A DNA stretch of 64,000 nucleotides from Epiperipatus broadwayi (lineage: Eukaryota; Onychophora; Udeonychophora; Euonychophora; Peripatidae): positions 494,001 through 558,000 of the forward strand of contig JAQFVV010000056.1 of assembly GCA_028023455.1 (NCBI GenBank), written 5' to 3'. The notes under the pieces were generated by a model. That model was not told the origin of the DNA, did no database searches, and saw only the letters and a list, made by a program, of their open reading frames with translations. The stretch's first letter is position 1. Every line of letters starts with the position of its first letter. This document shows positions 42,300 through 55,974 of this stretch, one piece after another. The translations under genes were made by a program, and so were the position numbers.

Positions 42300-45200
42300 T
42301 TGTCAAACATTATCAATCCACTGGATGAAGGTCACTCCAAATCAATCTATTTTCTCTGATCTCTAATTTCACTTCTCCACATCATCTCTGCATACTTTCT
42401 AATTTCATCCATCCATCTCACATGTGATCTCTTTTGAGCATCTTTTATAATCTCTTGGAATCCAGTTTAAGATTTGAATTGGCCATCTATTATCATTTCT
42501 TCTAGCAATATGTCCAGCCCAACTAGTCTTTTAATTCTTTCAACAATGTCAGTGGCACATCTTTGTTCTCTTATCCATGTATTGTTTTCAATCTCTTCTT
42601 GTTACTCCTAATATGCATCTCTCCATACTTCCTTTAAGTGGTCTGAAGTCTTTGTATTGCTCTTCTATTAAGTGTCTAAGTCTCAGATGCATATGTAAGA
42701 ACTAGTAAATTTATTAAAAATCTTCCTTTTCAAACACACAGGCATATTTCCTTATAATATTATGTTATTTCTACCAAAAGCACTCCATCAAGTTCAATTC
42801 TATGATTATTTTAATCCATTATGTTCCATCTGTAGTAATAATCTGACTAAGGAATTTGTAGATGTTAACTTCTTCTAACTCATCATAATCAATCTTTATT
42901 TTCATCTTTTGAGAAAATCCATAGAACACTTCTTTAGTCTTTTTAACTTTTACCTTTAGTCCTACTTTCTTACTTTCATCTGATAACTCTTGCAAAATTT
43001 CCTGACACTCTTAAGTATTATTTTCAAAAACAACTACATCATCTGCAATATCTAAATAACATAAATAATCTCCATCCAATTTTATTCCCTTAGCTTCCCA
43101 TTTTGATCCACAAAATACTTCTTGCAGCACTGCCCTATCTTACATCCTTTTCATTGTTAACCTTCCTAGTATCATCATGTAATCTAATTGTTGCTGTTGC
43201 ATTTTTATAAATATTCTTCAAAATATGACAATATCCTGAGTTTATACCTTAATGATCCAATGCTTTAATCACTAAGGAAATGTTTATAGAATCAAATGCC
43301 CTTTTATAATCTACAAATCCAAAGTATAATGGCAACTCAGATTCATAGGTCCTTTCTATATCTTCTCTCAATACTTGGATATGATCCACTGTACTAAAAG
43401 TACTTTTAAATCTAGCTTGTTCTTTTGGTTGGTTGAAATCCCATGTTTTCTGTAAATGAGTTGTAATTATCTTAGTAAAAATTTTGTAGAAAACTGACTA
43501 AAGACTGATAGGTCTCTGTAATTTCTAATATTTTCTTTATCACTTTTTTTATATATTAATATTAATACTGCATTCTTCCAATCATCTGGTACATCTTTAT
43601 TATTTACATATTTGGTATATAACTTTCCCAAAAAAATTTTTATTTCTTTACCTGCTTCTTTTAATATATTGATTATAATACCATCATTACCTGGAGCTTT
43701 TAACTTCTTCATAAATTTAACAGTATGTCTCACTTCTTCATTTAAAATCCTGGGCAATTCAGAAGATGTAATAGATTCAGAAGTTAGTTGTTCTTTATTA
43801 CTATATAATTCTTGATACAACTCTTCTACTCATTTTATGATATCATCTCACTTTTTACTAATAGTGCCATCTTTTTTTCTTATTGCAGATATGTTTCCTA
43901 AAATACCAAAATCTTGTTTTACACTCTTGAGACTTTTATTCTCTTCTATAGCTTTCCTTTATGTAACATTTATACTTTCTTGTAACCTTACCAACTCTTT
44001 TTTGCACCATTTTACAAAATTCGAGATATTCAATCCTTCTTAATGCATCATTTTATATATCTTCAAATTCCTTCTTTTCCTATAAATCCTCTAGACTTAG
44101 TAAAAACTTTATTGGTCAATTGCTGGTTTTTTCAACCAGTTATCTCTGTTGCTGTTTGTAAAAGTGTATCAGTTATTTCCCTATTAATTTCAGTCAAATC
44201 GGAATTATGTTCAAAATCTATCAATACTTGAAAACAATTTGCAAGTTCTAGTATAAATTCATTAGAATGTTTCTGAAAATTAGGAATATCAACAGTAAAT
44301 GTTTTTTTTAATAATTTTTGTCTCTCTCCTTTTGCATTAACACATATCTTACATCTTACTGATCAATGATCACATTCTGTGTTGAATTTATTAAGGACAT
44401 TACAATCTTGAAATATGTATTTTCTGTTAGTCAAAATATAATCCAATTCTGCTATACTTTCATTTGAATATTTCCATGTCCATTTCCTTTTAACATTTTT
44501 CTCAAAAAAATAATTCATGCTTTCCTTGCTATGTCACAATTATACTTTCTTATATCATTATCAACTCTTTTTCATACAATTTTACAAACTTCGAGATATT
44601 CAATCCTTCTTAATGCATCATTTTTATGTATCTACAAATTCCTTCTTTTCTTCATAATTCTCTAGTCTCAGTAGACATTTTATTGATCAATTGCTACTTT
44701 TTTTACCAGCTATCTCTGTTGCAATTTTGAAAAGTGTATCAATTATTTTCCTATTAATTTCATTCAAATCAGAATCATGTTCAAAATATACTAAGACTTG
44801 AAAATGATTTGCAAGTGCAACTTTAAATTCATTAGAATGTTTCTGAAGATTAGGAATATTAACTGTAAATACTGTTTTTCTTAATAATTTTTGTCTCTCT
44901 AGTTTTGCATTAACACGTATCTTACATCTTACTAATCGATGATTTCTCCATGTTGAATTTATTAACATTACAATCTTGAAATATGTATTTTCTGTTAGTC
45001 AAAATGTAATCCAATTCTGCCATACTTTCATTTGCTTGCTTCCAGGTCCATTTTCTTTTAACATTTTTTCAAAAAAAAGAATGCAAAACCCACAAGTCTG
45101 TGTACTCTCTAATTTCTATTACCATAACTATATTTACCTACAGCACTTTTATCTTTCATTTGTTTACCAATTCTAACATTAAAGTCTCCCAAAAAATTTT

Positions 45201-45500
45201 AAATATTTAGTCTGATCAAAAACCTTTTATAAATCCATATAAAAATCTTCTACTATTTCATCATTATGAGAACTTGTTGGGACACAACCCTGAATTATCG
45301 ACATTTGGTATTTGATATTAAGTTGAGTAACTAATCTCGCCACTCTGTCTGATACATCATCAGTCTTGTACTTCCAATATTTGTGCCTTCCAACTTCACA
45401 AAGTCCAATTATGTCTCATTGAATATAAGACAGATCTTCTAATTAATGCAATCTTCCTTCATTTGAAAGTGATCTGTAGTTGTAAGTACCTAAATAAAAA
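42300..45500 (-). pseudogene. RTE endonuclease-RT remnant with many frameshifts
   Basis: Fragments of the same protein as the near-intact copy, on the minus strand. Endonuclease pieces are scattered over 44.4-45.5 kb. A linker piece is open at 44687-44968 (KLERQKLLRKTVFTVNIPNL). An RT entry piece is open at 43467-43820 (ELPRILNEEVRHTVKF, APGNDGIIINILKEA, VPDDWKNAVLILIYKK). The catalytic box survives at about 43034-43060 as LDIADDVVV, with Ile in place of the usual Phe. The C-terminal part lies around 42330-42560. Many stops and shifts, plus a ~570-base internal duplication, rule out function. Plus-strand open frames in this interval are antisense shadows. Confidence 0.88.
43955..45090 (-). 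repeat. ~569-bp internal tandem duplication within RTE
   Basis: TCGAGATATTCAATCCTTCT occurs at 44021 and again at 44591 (offset 570). The far end, TAACATTTTT, occurs at 44491 and 45059 (offset 568). The two units cover the same part of the endonuclease and linker coding region but differ at many bases, about one in six or seven by eye. Confidence 0.85.
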
Positions 45501-45573
45501 GTCATCAAATGACAGCCTGGGTCCACAATAAGGGAATTTTTAAACCCTCCACCTTCAGCCACCAACCGCCTTC

Positions 45574-45726
45574 GCTGGTGACTTTTAAGCCACCTGGGAA
45601 TAAGGATTGTGATTTGTTTTTGTATGTCATGATTGTATACATCTCTTGCCTGGGCTGGTGACTTTACAGCCTTCTGACAATAAGGGCCATGATTTATTTT
45701 TGTCTGTCATGATTGTATACATCTGT
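45574..45726 (-). repeat. 80-bp tandem units in RTE 5' UTR
   Basis: GCTGGTGACTTTTAAGCC at 45574 and GCTGGTGACTTTACAGCC at 45654 begin two similar units. Both contain ATGATTGTATACATCT. The near-intact RTE copy has only one unit here. Repeated 5' monomers occur in promoters of some LINEs. Confidence 0.8.
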
Positions 45727-46033
45727 TGAAAAAAAAAATCATTCACACACACATTCATTCTGCCTTATCAGGCAACTGAGAAAAAAGACCATAGTGTTTC
45801 TTGATCTTAAACTCAGAGGTAAAAAGCCAATAAACTCACCTTTTTGGCTAATGCCTGTTGGAGAGCAGCCCATCTATATTCATATCTATATAAATACTGA
45901 CATAGTAATAACAGCTGCAACAAGAAGAACATATGGAATGGACATTAGGAATTTACCCTGCTCAGTTCCTTTAAAGTTTTCAAGAGGAATTAAAGAGTCA
46001 TCTTTCAGTTAACAGCAAACTCCTTTCTGCAGC

Positions 46034-49000
46034 CAATATTAGTATATAATTTTCTATTAATACATTTTATAATAAAAAAAAAAGAGTCCAATATTATTTT
46101 GTTTATGAAAGAAGGGTTTTTAAAGAAAACAATCTTTTATAATGAAGAGAAATTAAAATTTAAAGCAACTTTTACAATCAAGAGAATGCAAGGTTTGGTT
46201 TTCATTTCTATTTTAAATTAGCATAAATACTTTCTTTTTAGTTTTTTTTTTTGTTGTTGTTGTTGTTTTAGATATTATGCATGTAACTGAAAACTTACTG
46301 AATCAATATCAGTATGTTTTAAAAATGGTTCTCTAACAGCCTAGGATTATATAAACTATTTGACAAACATGAAATATTTCATTGTCATATTACAATGACA
46401 ATGATTTCTAAATAGCACAAAATTTGAAAAAAATTCATTAGACAGGAGTATGTAAAATCTTGATTTCAAAAATGTATCTTAAACAAGCAGAGTTTCTAAG
46501 TTAAGTAAAAGCATTTAAAAAAGGATTACTACTAAATACATAGTTGAACAGATAATGGAAACCAAAACAAGCTAGAATCAAGCTGCAGTGAAAACAGAAA
46601 CTCAAAAATGCTAACAACCTGTCTAGAAAGTTAGCCAGACTCAGAGTTTAAGAAAATGCTAAATTCATGGAATCCCATCAACAAGTTGAAGTAATGATAA
46701 TAAACCCATACCTTCGTAAAGAGTATCAAGAGCCAAAGAATGATAAATCATTAACAAGATTTCATATAAAAGCATTTATTCTGGAGTAAAGAAAAGAATG
46801 TAATTTCTTTATGAACATAGTGAGAGGAATGTATTGTATATTCATATATGTTATATCTATGTGCATAGTATAATATGTTAAATAAATATGTATTCATACT
46901 CATATATATGGTTCATTATATCATTTAACTAATGTGTATTTATATAAATGCATACACATAAAATGTATATAAAATTATGTGCCTATTTTAAATAGCTTTG
47001 TATATTTATTGCAAACATGATGACTAAAAGGACAAGAACTGCTAGTAAGTTGATTATTGATAAGCTTTCTAAACCAAGCCAAATATGGCAAAAGAATGTA
47101 AAGCAAAATCATAGGAACAAGCCCATATCACATAATCTTCAACATCAAAGAAACAATAAGCACCAAAATATAAAAACACTCAAACCAAGAATTTCTGGTA
47201 TGTCTTACTAGAGAATCAGTCCTGATAATCTGAGAGTCTTATGCCTCTATAAGTCAAAACATCCTTTAAAAAGATGCAATATTAATTATTTTGATTAGGA
47301 GAAAGTGGTTAAAGACGTAATACAATGGAAAGCTACAATGAAGTAAGTTATTGAAGCCTATCGGAAAAAAAAAATAGTTGGCTGAAAAAAGAATTAAAAC
47401 GTTGCAAGATATCAAATAAATAGACTAAAAACAAAATGGTATATGTAGATGTGTTATTGTTGGTTTGAATAGACATTGCAAAACTAATCTTCAACATTTT
47501 ATTAGACATTCCCATATTATTCTTAAATTAAGTGAGCTTGCTCATTTGTTTAAAAGTAGCTGCTTATGACAACAATATGCAATACTGTTTAAGGTATATC
47601 TAATCTAAAAGGGGAAAAAAATCATCTGATAAATGCTTTTCAAATTATAAAATATGCTACATCACCAAAAAAAACTATAAAAAAAAAGGGATAATACACA
47701 CTATCAGCATTTCCTTACAACTTTGACTATTGCTCAAAGATACTTGGGCTGTCTCAAAAAAATAATGTATTTATATAATTTTTTAATATTATATCTATTT
47801 ACCTGCATGCTTGTTTCATTCTTTTAATATAATAAACCTAAAATTTAAATCTTCAAAATTCAATTATCTTTCCAAATTTAATCCAATTTTTACAAATAAT
47901 CCATAACTTTTTTTTTAATTCACATTTTTCTCTACACATTTTGGTTTAATTCACTTAAGTGACATGTAAAAATAAATAAATATTAAATTATTGTCATATA
48001 TTATAATCATATCTATACGATCACTATCAAGGTACCTAAAATACATCAAAATGAAAATTGAAATCAATAAAAAAATCTATTTTATACGTCAGTTTTAAAT
48101 AACTGAATATCGTTACAAACCTATATTTTTATTTTATAACTTAATTGCTTTAATTTGAAAAAAAAATTTTTTTTCTTAATAGATGAAATCACATATTGTA
48201 AAAATAAAGATGACTGAAAACATTAAGCAATAATTGTTTAACCAAATTGCTATAATATTGAAATATAAAATATGCTCAAATGCATTTTATTTATTTCAGA
48301 ATGAAGTTTTGGTCCTCTTATTTATTTCATAAATATTTCTGATGTTTGAACATCACATGACCATTACTAGCAATTAACCATTCAATGCTTTTTTAAAAAT
48401 TTTTTATAGCTTACTGAATATTACAATTATATTTGTAGTTATCATTAAAAATCCTTACATTATCATTCAAAGGTAAATTGCTTGCAAGAGAATAAAAACA
48501 ATTATACTTTGTCTTTAAAAAATTGCAAACCCTCAAATAATTAGCCCAAAAATTATTCACCATTTTGAAGACATGGAATTTTTGATTATAAATTATTTTT
48601 ATAGAACACTAAAATCAATAATATATACTACTGACTTTTCCCTTCATTTATATTTGTAATTCAAATTTACATACATTTGTTCATCTTGTAATGAATTGGT
48701 TTCTTTCTTCTTTATAATCTAAAGCTGAGTGCATTTTCAATAAAGTTCACCATAAACATAGTTTTTTTTTTAAAATTACTGTTGCTGCTTTATTTTATAC
48801 TGTAATGTAATTGGACTGATTTAAATAAAAATGCATGTATAATTAAATTATAATATAAAGAAAGCACCAATAACAATTAAGTATGATTATGATGAACTTC
48901 ACCAAAAATGCACTCAATTTTAGGTTATAAAAAAGAAAAAAAACATTTCATTACACAGACTAACAAATGTATGTAATTTTGAATATATATACCCACACAC

Positions 49001-51580
49001 TCACAAAGATTATTCACCATTTGAATTATTTTTATAGACCATTAAAATCAATAGCTAATTCAATCATAAAAATAATAAAAATAATGATGAACAACATATA
49101 TTTTATCAAAAAATATAGATTACAGATTATCATAGTAATAAAAAACATTAATTCAAAATAATTATTATATTTGTAAGATCTATAATAAATTGATGTATTT
49201 TGCAGTATTATTATGATAATTAATTTCTCTTAAACTAAATTTTAACAGATCATCAAAACATCTAAAAATTAAAAATAATAAAGCTATGTATTAGCAAAAA
49301 AAAAAAAACATATCCTATTTAAGAAGTAAAAGATTTGAGTTTAAAATGTTAAGAGTTTAATTATTTAAGATTTATATATAATTCATAAACTAAATACATA
49401 TTTCTAAGCTGCAATATCAAACTTAGTCAAAAGCAATGAAACATAATAGCAAAAACTGATAAGTTAAAATAATTTACTTAAAAATGCTAATTGCAAATAC
49501 ATTATGTTGCAAACTATATATGCTATAGTTTTTTCAATATTATTTTTTAAATAATATGCTCCTTTGAAAAAATTGTTTTATTTTACTAATATCTTTTTAT
49601 AATTTAATAGAACATTTATAACAGATTCACATAACACTAATATTCTTTGCAATAAGATTTTAAGAACCACTGATTTAGACAAGCTAAATATATATTTATA
49701 ATTACCATTTAATACAATTTTATCAGAGCAATAAAATTAGGAGAAATGATAATTCTACAGATAAGATTTGAATAAATTATATAGGCATAATAAGCAAATT
49801 CAAATCAACATTAACTATAGTAATCTAACATTCTTTCAGAGATTTTGTGCACCCAATTTCAACATGCATTTCATTACTTACAGGTTTTATAGTTCTTTCT
49901 TGCAAGTACTCATGTCATACTATTCCTGATGGTATTCAACATATATTATTTCTTGAAGATATCTTATATATGTTTTTCTATTTGATCAATATACATAGTT
50001 ATTATTACTTTTCATTTTTTACAAAAAAAAAAAAACAAAAAAAAAAACATTTCTATCTCAAAAGTCCACCAGTGATAACCTGGGTAATTTGCCTTCCAGT
50101 TGCATTCTAATTTAATTCAGTTAAAGACATCTCTGTAGAAATTGTATGATCAATGTCAAATATAGATTTTCCAATATTATCACTCAACCCACTTATTAAT
50201 TTTATTAATTACTTTCTTTTTTGCTAGGTTTTGATTTCATAACGTATTAGATAGCAATAGTATTTGTTATGCTGCATTTATTTTTAAAATAAACAAATCT
50301 GTCTATATAGATTTATTTTTCTCAATTTCAAAAGACTTCTTTTTTTAAATTTCGAAATATTTTAAAATTATAAAATGCTATTATAAATATAAAAACAAAA
50401 GATATATACAATGAAAAAAATTACCAATTTTTAAAAAACTTTCCACATACATTTTTTGATACAAAATCCTCTAATCTAAAAAAAAAAATATCATTAAATA
50501 GCCCAAATGCACAGCTAAAGCCTATGTGATAGACCCCCCCCCCCCCAAAAAAAAAAAAGAAATGAAATACAGCTGAATGCAGAGCAATAGGTTTTCATTT
50601 CTTTCCTCATTTTAAACTCTCCAGTTAAATACCTATTTATCAGTCAATAACTGGATGGATTAGCTATAGGAAAGCCATCTCATTTAAAAAAAAAAGACAA
50701 ATTACTTGTAGCATATAATAAAATTAATTTTCTTTCTGCCTGATTTAGAATCCCAGGTCATGGACATGGCACAAGAATGCTGATGTGCTAATCAATACAT
50801 CACAATATCTTTGAAAATTCCTGCAGCTAATGGAATATGTAAAAATATTTTATGCATAAAGTTATTATCTTAAGAGGAGATTAAAGAAGTATCACTATTT
50901 CTAAAATTATTTATAAATAAAAAATTAAAAGACTGCAAAGCCTCGAGAAATAAAGCATATCACTTTCAGACTAAGAGTTAAGAAGCTTTTTAAACAAAAC
51001 AGATTTAAGTTTACTTAAGATTTTGAAAAGAAGAAAATCTTTATTAGAAATAGAAATAAAAACAAAAAAACGATCCTTAAATAAAGAATTAATATTAATT
51101 TATTACGTGATTAATTACTATAGAGTATAGACTATTTCAAACAAGATTATATTTATATATTTCATTAAAATAAACTTAAAAGTAATCAAAGACAACATTT
51201 TAAAATAAAAGAGGTTTTTAAACTTTTAACTAAAAGGGAACTAAGAACAATTTTACTAAATAATTATTACTAACAATCTTCATTCGGTCTATCTTTTCAA
51301 ATTATCTTCTTCATTCTACATGATGACTTTAAAAGTTCAAATTTATTCACAGATAAAACTAAGCAAATGTGGTGATATAATCATATATCTCCCCCCTTTA
51401 TTAAAAAATTTAATTGAAACACTGTTCACAATACAATAAAATTAAAAAAGAAGTTATTCAAACAAGAAATCCACTTATTGTTCGATAATAACGTTTTTTT
51501 AGTATCATTATTTTATTTAAATATAAATATATTGTCCATACTGAACTTAATGTAATTAGAAGGAATTTGAATTCACACTT
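46034..51580. other. AT-rich spacer, no gene seen
   Basis: About 5.5 kb with homopolymer runs, including a C14 run at about 50526-50539. Open frames at 47017-47211, 48967-49161 and 49847-50110 are short, low-complexity and unrecognised. I found no inverted or tandem structure worth separate entry. Confidence 0.5.
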
Positions 51581-51735
51581 TCAAGCTCCCTACAACTATC
51601 CACGTCATCTTAAACAACTGATGCACATGACCACATACATGTGAAAAAGATAAATCTCCAATATAAGTATTTAGTGCTGAACTAGCACTGATCAATTGGT
51701 ACAGACTATTATTTTCCACACATACATATAATCAG
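51581..51735. mobile_element. fragment of hairpin-element family
   Basis: CATGTGAAAAAGATAAATCT followed by TGCTGAACTAGCACTGATCA and ATTGGTACAGA. This is the same order of blocks as the left arm at 53990-54060 and the core of the element at 1412-1871. No matching inverted partner was found nearby, so it is a fragment. Confidence 0.5.
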
Positions 51736-51788
51736 CGTTCAGTTTATATTAAGATAGCAAACCTTCAAACTTAGTACAAACTTTTTTT

Positions 51789-51945
51789 ATAGAATTAATT
51801 TTCCATGAAAGATATTAATTTGTTTTGGATTTTCACATCTTGCTTATCTTTTGGTTTGAATAAACTTTTTTCAAAGAATTAATTTTCTATGAAAGATGAT
51901 ATTAATTTGATTTTGGATTTTCATATCTTGCTTATCTTTTGGAGC
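51789..51945. repeat. 84-bp tandem duplication
   Basis: AGAATTAATTTTCCATGAAA at 51791 recurs as AGAATTAATTTTCTATGAAA at 51875. Both are followed by GATATTAATTTG and ATCTTGCTTATCTTTTGG. Confidence 0.85.
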
Positions 51946-53097
51946 ATTATATAACTAAGCTACATTACTTTTATTTAAGAATATGAAATCCATGTTTTAA
52001 TATATAAATATCACCAATCATAGTATGAAAATCATAAGAAGGCAATCTGTTACTGAATTATAATAATGTTTTTTTTCCATATTTAGGTATTTTTGATGAA
52101 ATTGCAATCCGTACTATATTTGAAGAAATTTTATTTATTTAAACTCCCCTTAATAAAATAATAATCCTTTGCATATAAAATTTTTGTGAAACATTATAAA
52201 GATGGATATGGATATTAAGATGTAGCTCACAGTCTTATTCACTATTGCAATTATCAAATAAAATATTTCATCATAGAGCTATACCTATTTCTATTAAACT
52301 GCTTGTTTGGATAATTGTTATTACATTAAACATTTGCCCAAAAGTAAGATATATATCCCATTTTAATGTGATATAATGCCATCAGAAAAAAATAAAAATA
52401 AAACAATTAGGCTTCTGGATGTAATGACATTGTATGTACAATTATTAAGACACAACCTCATTGAATTGGACATGTGACGCAAATGAAAAATATTTCTCAA
52501 AAGGGATTTTATGATAAATTCAAAATATGAATTTTATGGAAAAGCAAATCCTGTTTATATGATAAAGATTAGTTCAAAAACTAATAATAATTATAATATC
52601 AATTACTTTCATTAGCTCAGAAGATAGTGAAGTCTTCCACAAAAGAAGATTTAGTTGTAGAAGAGGTACAAGTACAACATCAGAAGACATTAAAAGAGAG
52701 AAAAAAATATTTATGGACAGATTTATATTTCACAGATTGTTTCCTTTTTTGTTTAACTTGAAATTAGAAATATTTTATTCATTTACAAATGTCTGCTAAT
52801 AATGATTTTCATCAGTTTCTGACTCCTTTGATGATATTACACCAAATCTTGTATTTGAACAAATTTTATATAATCACACATACATAATGATATTAATGAA
52901 TTTACACAACCTTGCTATTATTTGCTCTTTTGGAACTCAAATAATTAAAAAAATATATTGTACTTTATTGCATAAATAAATGAAATTAAAACAGATGTAC
53001 TGAAAATAAAGATAACATTGAAAATTTTGATACACAACATCTCAGGGAAATGTAATCTGGAAAAATTACTATACACAAGAACGTATACAAGACACAA
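51946..53097. other. AT-rich spacer, no gene seen
   Basis: No supported gene or structured repeat. Confidence 0.5.
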
Positions 53098-53286
53098 TTA
53101 AAATCTTAGTGAAGTTTGCAATTTTTGCCTAATGCACTTTCAACTAAGTTATATTAGTCATAGTCATGGCAACTGACTACATATAATGTCCAAGTTGATA
53201 GTCAGTTGCCCTCACTATGACTGATATAACTTAATCAAAAGTGTAGTAAGCAAAAGTTGCGAACTTCATTCAGATTTTAAGCATAT
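53098..53286. mobile_element. short hairpin repeat, ~80-bp arms
   Basis: The left arm (AAAATCTTAGTGAAGTTTGC ... AGTCATAGTCATGGCAACTG) pairs with the right arm (CAGTTGCCCTCACTATGACT ... GCGAACTTCATTCAGATTTT) around a ~30-base loop. Typical of a small MITE. Terminal duplications are not evident. Confidence 0.75.
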
Positions 53287-53606
53287 CTCATATATATTTT
53301 TGTATATAATTATTTTTCCATATGAAATAAAGATAATAGATATGATCATATATTTTAATTTTCAAAAAAGTTAATTCAGGATCAAATCGAGTTTCACCTT
53401 ATTTTCTCATTCAATTCATAGGATGAATTTAAAAGATGAGCAGTTTACCATCTTTTTCAATGTTTTTTAATTTTTTTCCTAACAATTTTGGTGATTAGTT
53501 AGTTAGCTTCTTAAACTCTATAGATGGTTGTATATAATTTCCATATTTTTCTAAGATAAAATATTTTACTTTAAACATTAATTGCTTTATATAAATATAC
53601 CTTTAG
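53287..53606. other. AT-rich spacer, no gene seen
   Basis: No structure seen. Confidence 0.5.
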
Positions 53607-54142
53607 GGTACTTAAAGATAATCCTGGACACTAAGGTTGATTATGGATAATTATACATTTTCAGTAGCATGGTTAACCTGTAATCCTAATATTTTACTTG
53701 TTAATATCAAAAAATATCAATAAATCCATTATAAATCCCTGCTAAGTTTAAAAAATAGCAATAAATGTATTATAAATTCCAGTCACAAAAATAACACAAA
53801 ACTATGACAATAAATTTAAATAAAATAAATTCAATAATAATTTTTATTAGTCATTCATTAGATTAGAGATTATCCAATAATGAATAATATATTTATATAA
53901 TTTTCACTACATCATTCTAATGCAAGCTAGGAACTGGCTTCTATCTGCTTTTAACACCTCGCAGAGGGATGTAATCATAAACATCTGACCAAAGACATGT
54001 GAAAAAAATTTATGATCCTCAGGATGCACATTTCATGCTAAGCTAGTACTCATTAGTTGATATACTTTTATTAAGTGATTTGTATCAAAATTATGAAGGC
54101 AGCACATTTGGCACTTATCAAATAAACTGTAGTAATTAATAA

Positions 54143-54505
54143 TATTTTAATTTGCGAAGTGCCGATAGTTGAAAACTGAAGTAAATCGAGATACTGCAAA
54201 TCTCTAGCGCTCGTTACAATACATAACTGACAGCCAATCAGATGTCGAGGATAGCTGTCTAAAATGACATCAAACCTAAACACACAACAAAGATTTTATG
54301 AGAAAAGGGTAGCCACCCTTCTCTCAACTTTTCTTTCTATATATCTAAGCCAGTCATAAGCATTTAAGTTTGAAAGCTTGAAGCTTTAAATATCTTCACA
54401 AATAACTCACTGAGTTTAAATCATAAACGTACAATGTGAAATCCTATGATTTACTATGAAGTAGTTTTTAGAATACTATCGGCGCTTCGCAAATTAAAAT
54501 ATTAT
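54143..54505. mobile_element. inner element with 29-bp inverted ends
   Basis: A 29-base end at about 54143-54171 (TTAATTTGCGAAGTGCCGAT within it) is matched by its reverse complement at 54477-54505 with one difference. Between them lies one arm of the larger palindrome. TA flanks both ends, so a TA-targeting MITE is possible. Alternatively these ends are just part of the larger palindrome. Confidence 0.55.
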
Positions 54506-54957
54506 TTACATACTTTATTGCTTGTTATGTATTCTAAAAACTACTTCATAGTAAATCATAGGATTTCATGTTGTACATTTATGATTTAGACTCAGTGAGT
54601 TATTTGTGAAGATATTTAAAGCTTCAAGCTTTCAAACTTAAATGCTTATGATTGGCTTAGATATATAGAAAGAAAAGTTGAGAGAAGGATGACTGCCCTT
54701 TTCTCATAAAATCTTTGTTGTGTGTTTAGGTTTAATGTCATTTTAGACGGCTATCCTTGACATCTGATTGGTTGTCAGTTATGTATTATAACGAGTGCTA
54801 GAGATTTTCAGTATTGTAGTAATTAATATATATTTTGTGTAAGATATTGTAGTCTGAGCCAACTGATGAATGCTGGTTCAGCATGAAATGTGCATCTAGG
54901 GAATCATAGATTTTTTTCACATGTCTTTGATCATAGGTTTATGATTAAATCCCTCTA

Positions 54958-54970
54958 TAAGATGTTAAAA
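54958..54970 (+). repeat. 13-bp direct repeat, left
   Basis: TAAGATGTTAAAA, repeated exactly at 55975-55987. The two copies flank the inserted hairpin plus a 64-base tail. Confidence 0.8.
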
Positions 54971-55910
54971 TAGTCAAATATGTTTAAAAATACATATATA
55001 CAAGCAACAAAGATTACAAATTATAAAATTATTATATAAAAGCCTTTTTCGGCAAATTATGTTTTTTTGCCCTTTTCAATATGTCTCCATGATTTAAAGC
55101 ACATACAGCGACATCTATATCAATACATGAGAGAAGACAGATAAACAAATGGATATCTGACATGATCTATTATGTGATTTTTTTTCTCAATTCTACTACA
55201 AAATTACTCTGTTATATATATTGAATGGATATATATCCACATATATTAATTAATTAACTATCCATTCTTTATCCATTAACCACTTATTATTTAACTTAAT
55301 GGATGTTTTGTATATATTCATACAGTTGTTTTTATTATACATGATGTAGTTTGTTTCATATATTTTACGTCTATTAACATTTTTAATATAATCAAGAACA
55401 CTTATATTATCAATACAATTTATTTTATGTCCGTACTGCAAATAATGAACATAAAATAAATTGTATTGATAATATAAGTGTTCTTGATTATATTAAAAAT
55501 GTTAATAGACTAAATATATGAAACAAACTACATCATGTATAATAAAAACAACTGTATGAATATATACAAAACATCCATTAAGTTAAATAATAAGTGGTTA
55601 ATGGATAAAGAATGGATAGTTAATTAATTAATATATGTGGATATATATCCATTCAATATATATAACAGAGAGATCGGAAGTAGAATTGAGAAGAAAAAAA
55701 AAATCACATAATAGATCGTGTCAGTTATCCATTTGTTTATCTGTCTTCTCTCATGTATTGATATAGATGTCGCTGTATGTGCTTTAAATCGTGGAGACAT
55801 ATTGAAAAGGGCAAAAAAACATAATTTGCCAAAAAAGGCTTTTATATAATAATTTTATAATTTGTAATCTTTGTTGCTTGCATATATGTATTTTTAAACA
55901 TATTTGACTA
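54971..55910. mobile_element. 940-bp near-perfect hairpin, 460-bp arms
   Basis: The left arm 54971-55430 and right arm 55449-55910 are reverse complements with only scattered mismatches, around an 18-base loop (55431-55448). The ends are TAGTCAAATATG and CATATTTGACTA, which would fit a TA target with GTCAAATATG termini, as in mariner-type MITEs. Within the arms ACAGCGACATCTATATCAAT recalls sequences seen in mariner-type elements, but this is weak. The only open frame inside (55250-55441, minus) is a by-product of the palindrome. It interrupts the right arm of the larger palindrome, so it is the younger insertion. Confidence 0.85.
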
Positions 55911-55974
55911 TTGTATACTTGAAGTGCAACATAAAAAAAGAATTGGTTTTAATTCTGATTCTTTTTCTGTATAG

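Larger units (their letters stand above)
42281..46033 (-). mobile_element. decayed RTE-type LINE, inverted copy
   Basis: On the minus strand the element runs from GGCTGCAGAAAGGAGTTTGC at 46033 to a (TGA)n-like 3' end (TGATGATGATATTGATGA) at about 42281. It matches the element at 34504-37797 over its entire length. It is longer (3.75 kb) because of two internal tandem duplications, at 43955-45090 and 45574-45726. Target-site duplications are not clear: TACTAATAT and TACTAACAT near the two ends are only a weak candidate. Confidence 0.9.

Noticed and set aside
43612-44231. Plus-strand open frames of 60-70 codons at 43.6-44.2 kb
   Set aside because: Antisense to the decayed minus-strand RTE coding region.
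42281-46040. Target-site duplication for the second RTE copy (TACTAATAT / TACTAACAT)
   Set aside because: The match is imperfect and not positioned directly at both element ends, so I do not claim it.
55250-55441. Minus-strand frame of 63 codons
   Set aside because: It lies inside the near-perfect hairpin and is mirrored by the other arm; no recognisable domain.
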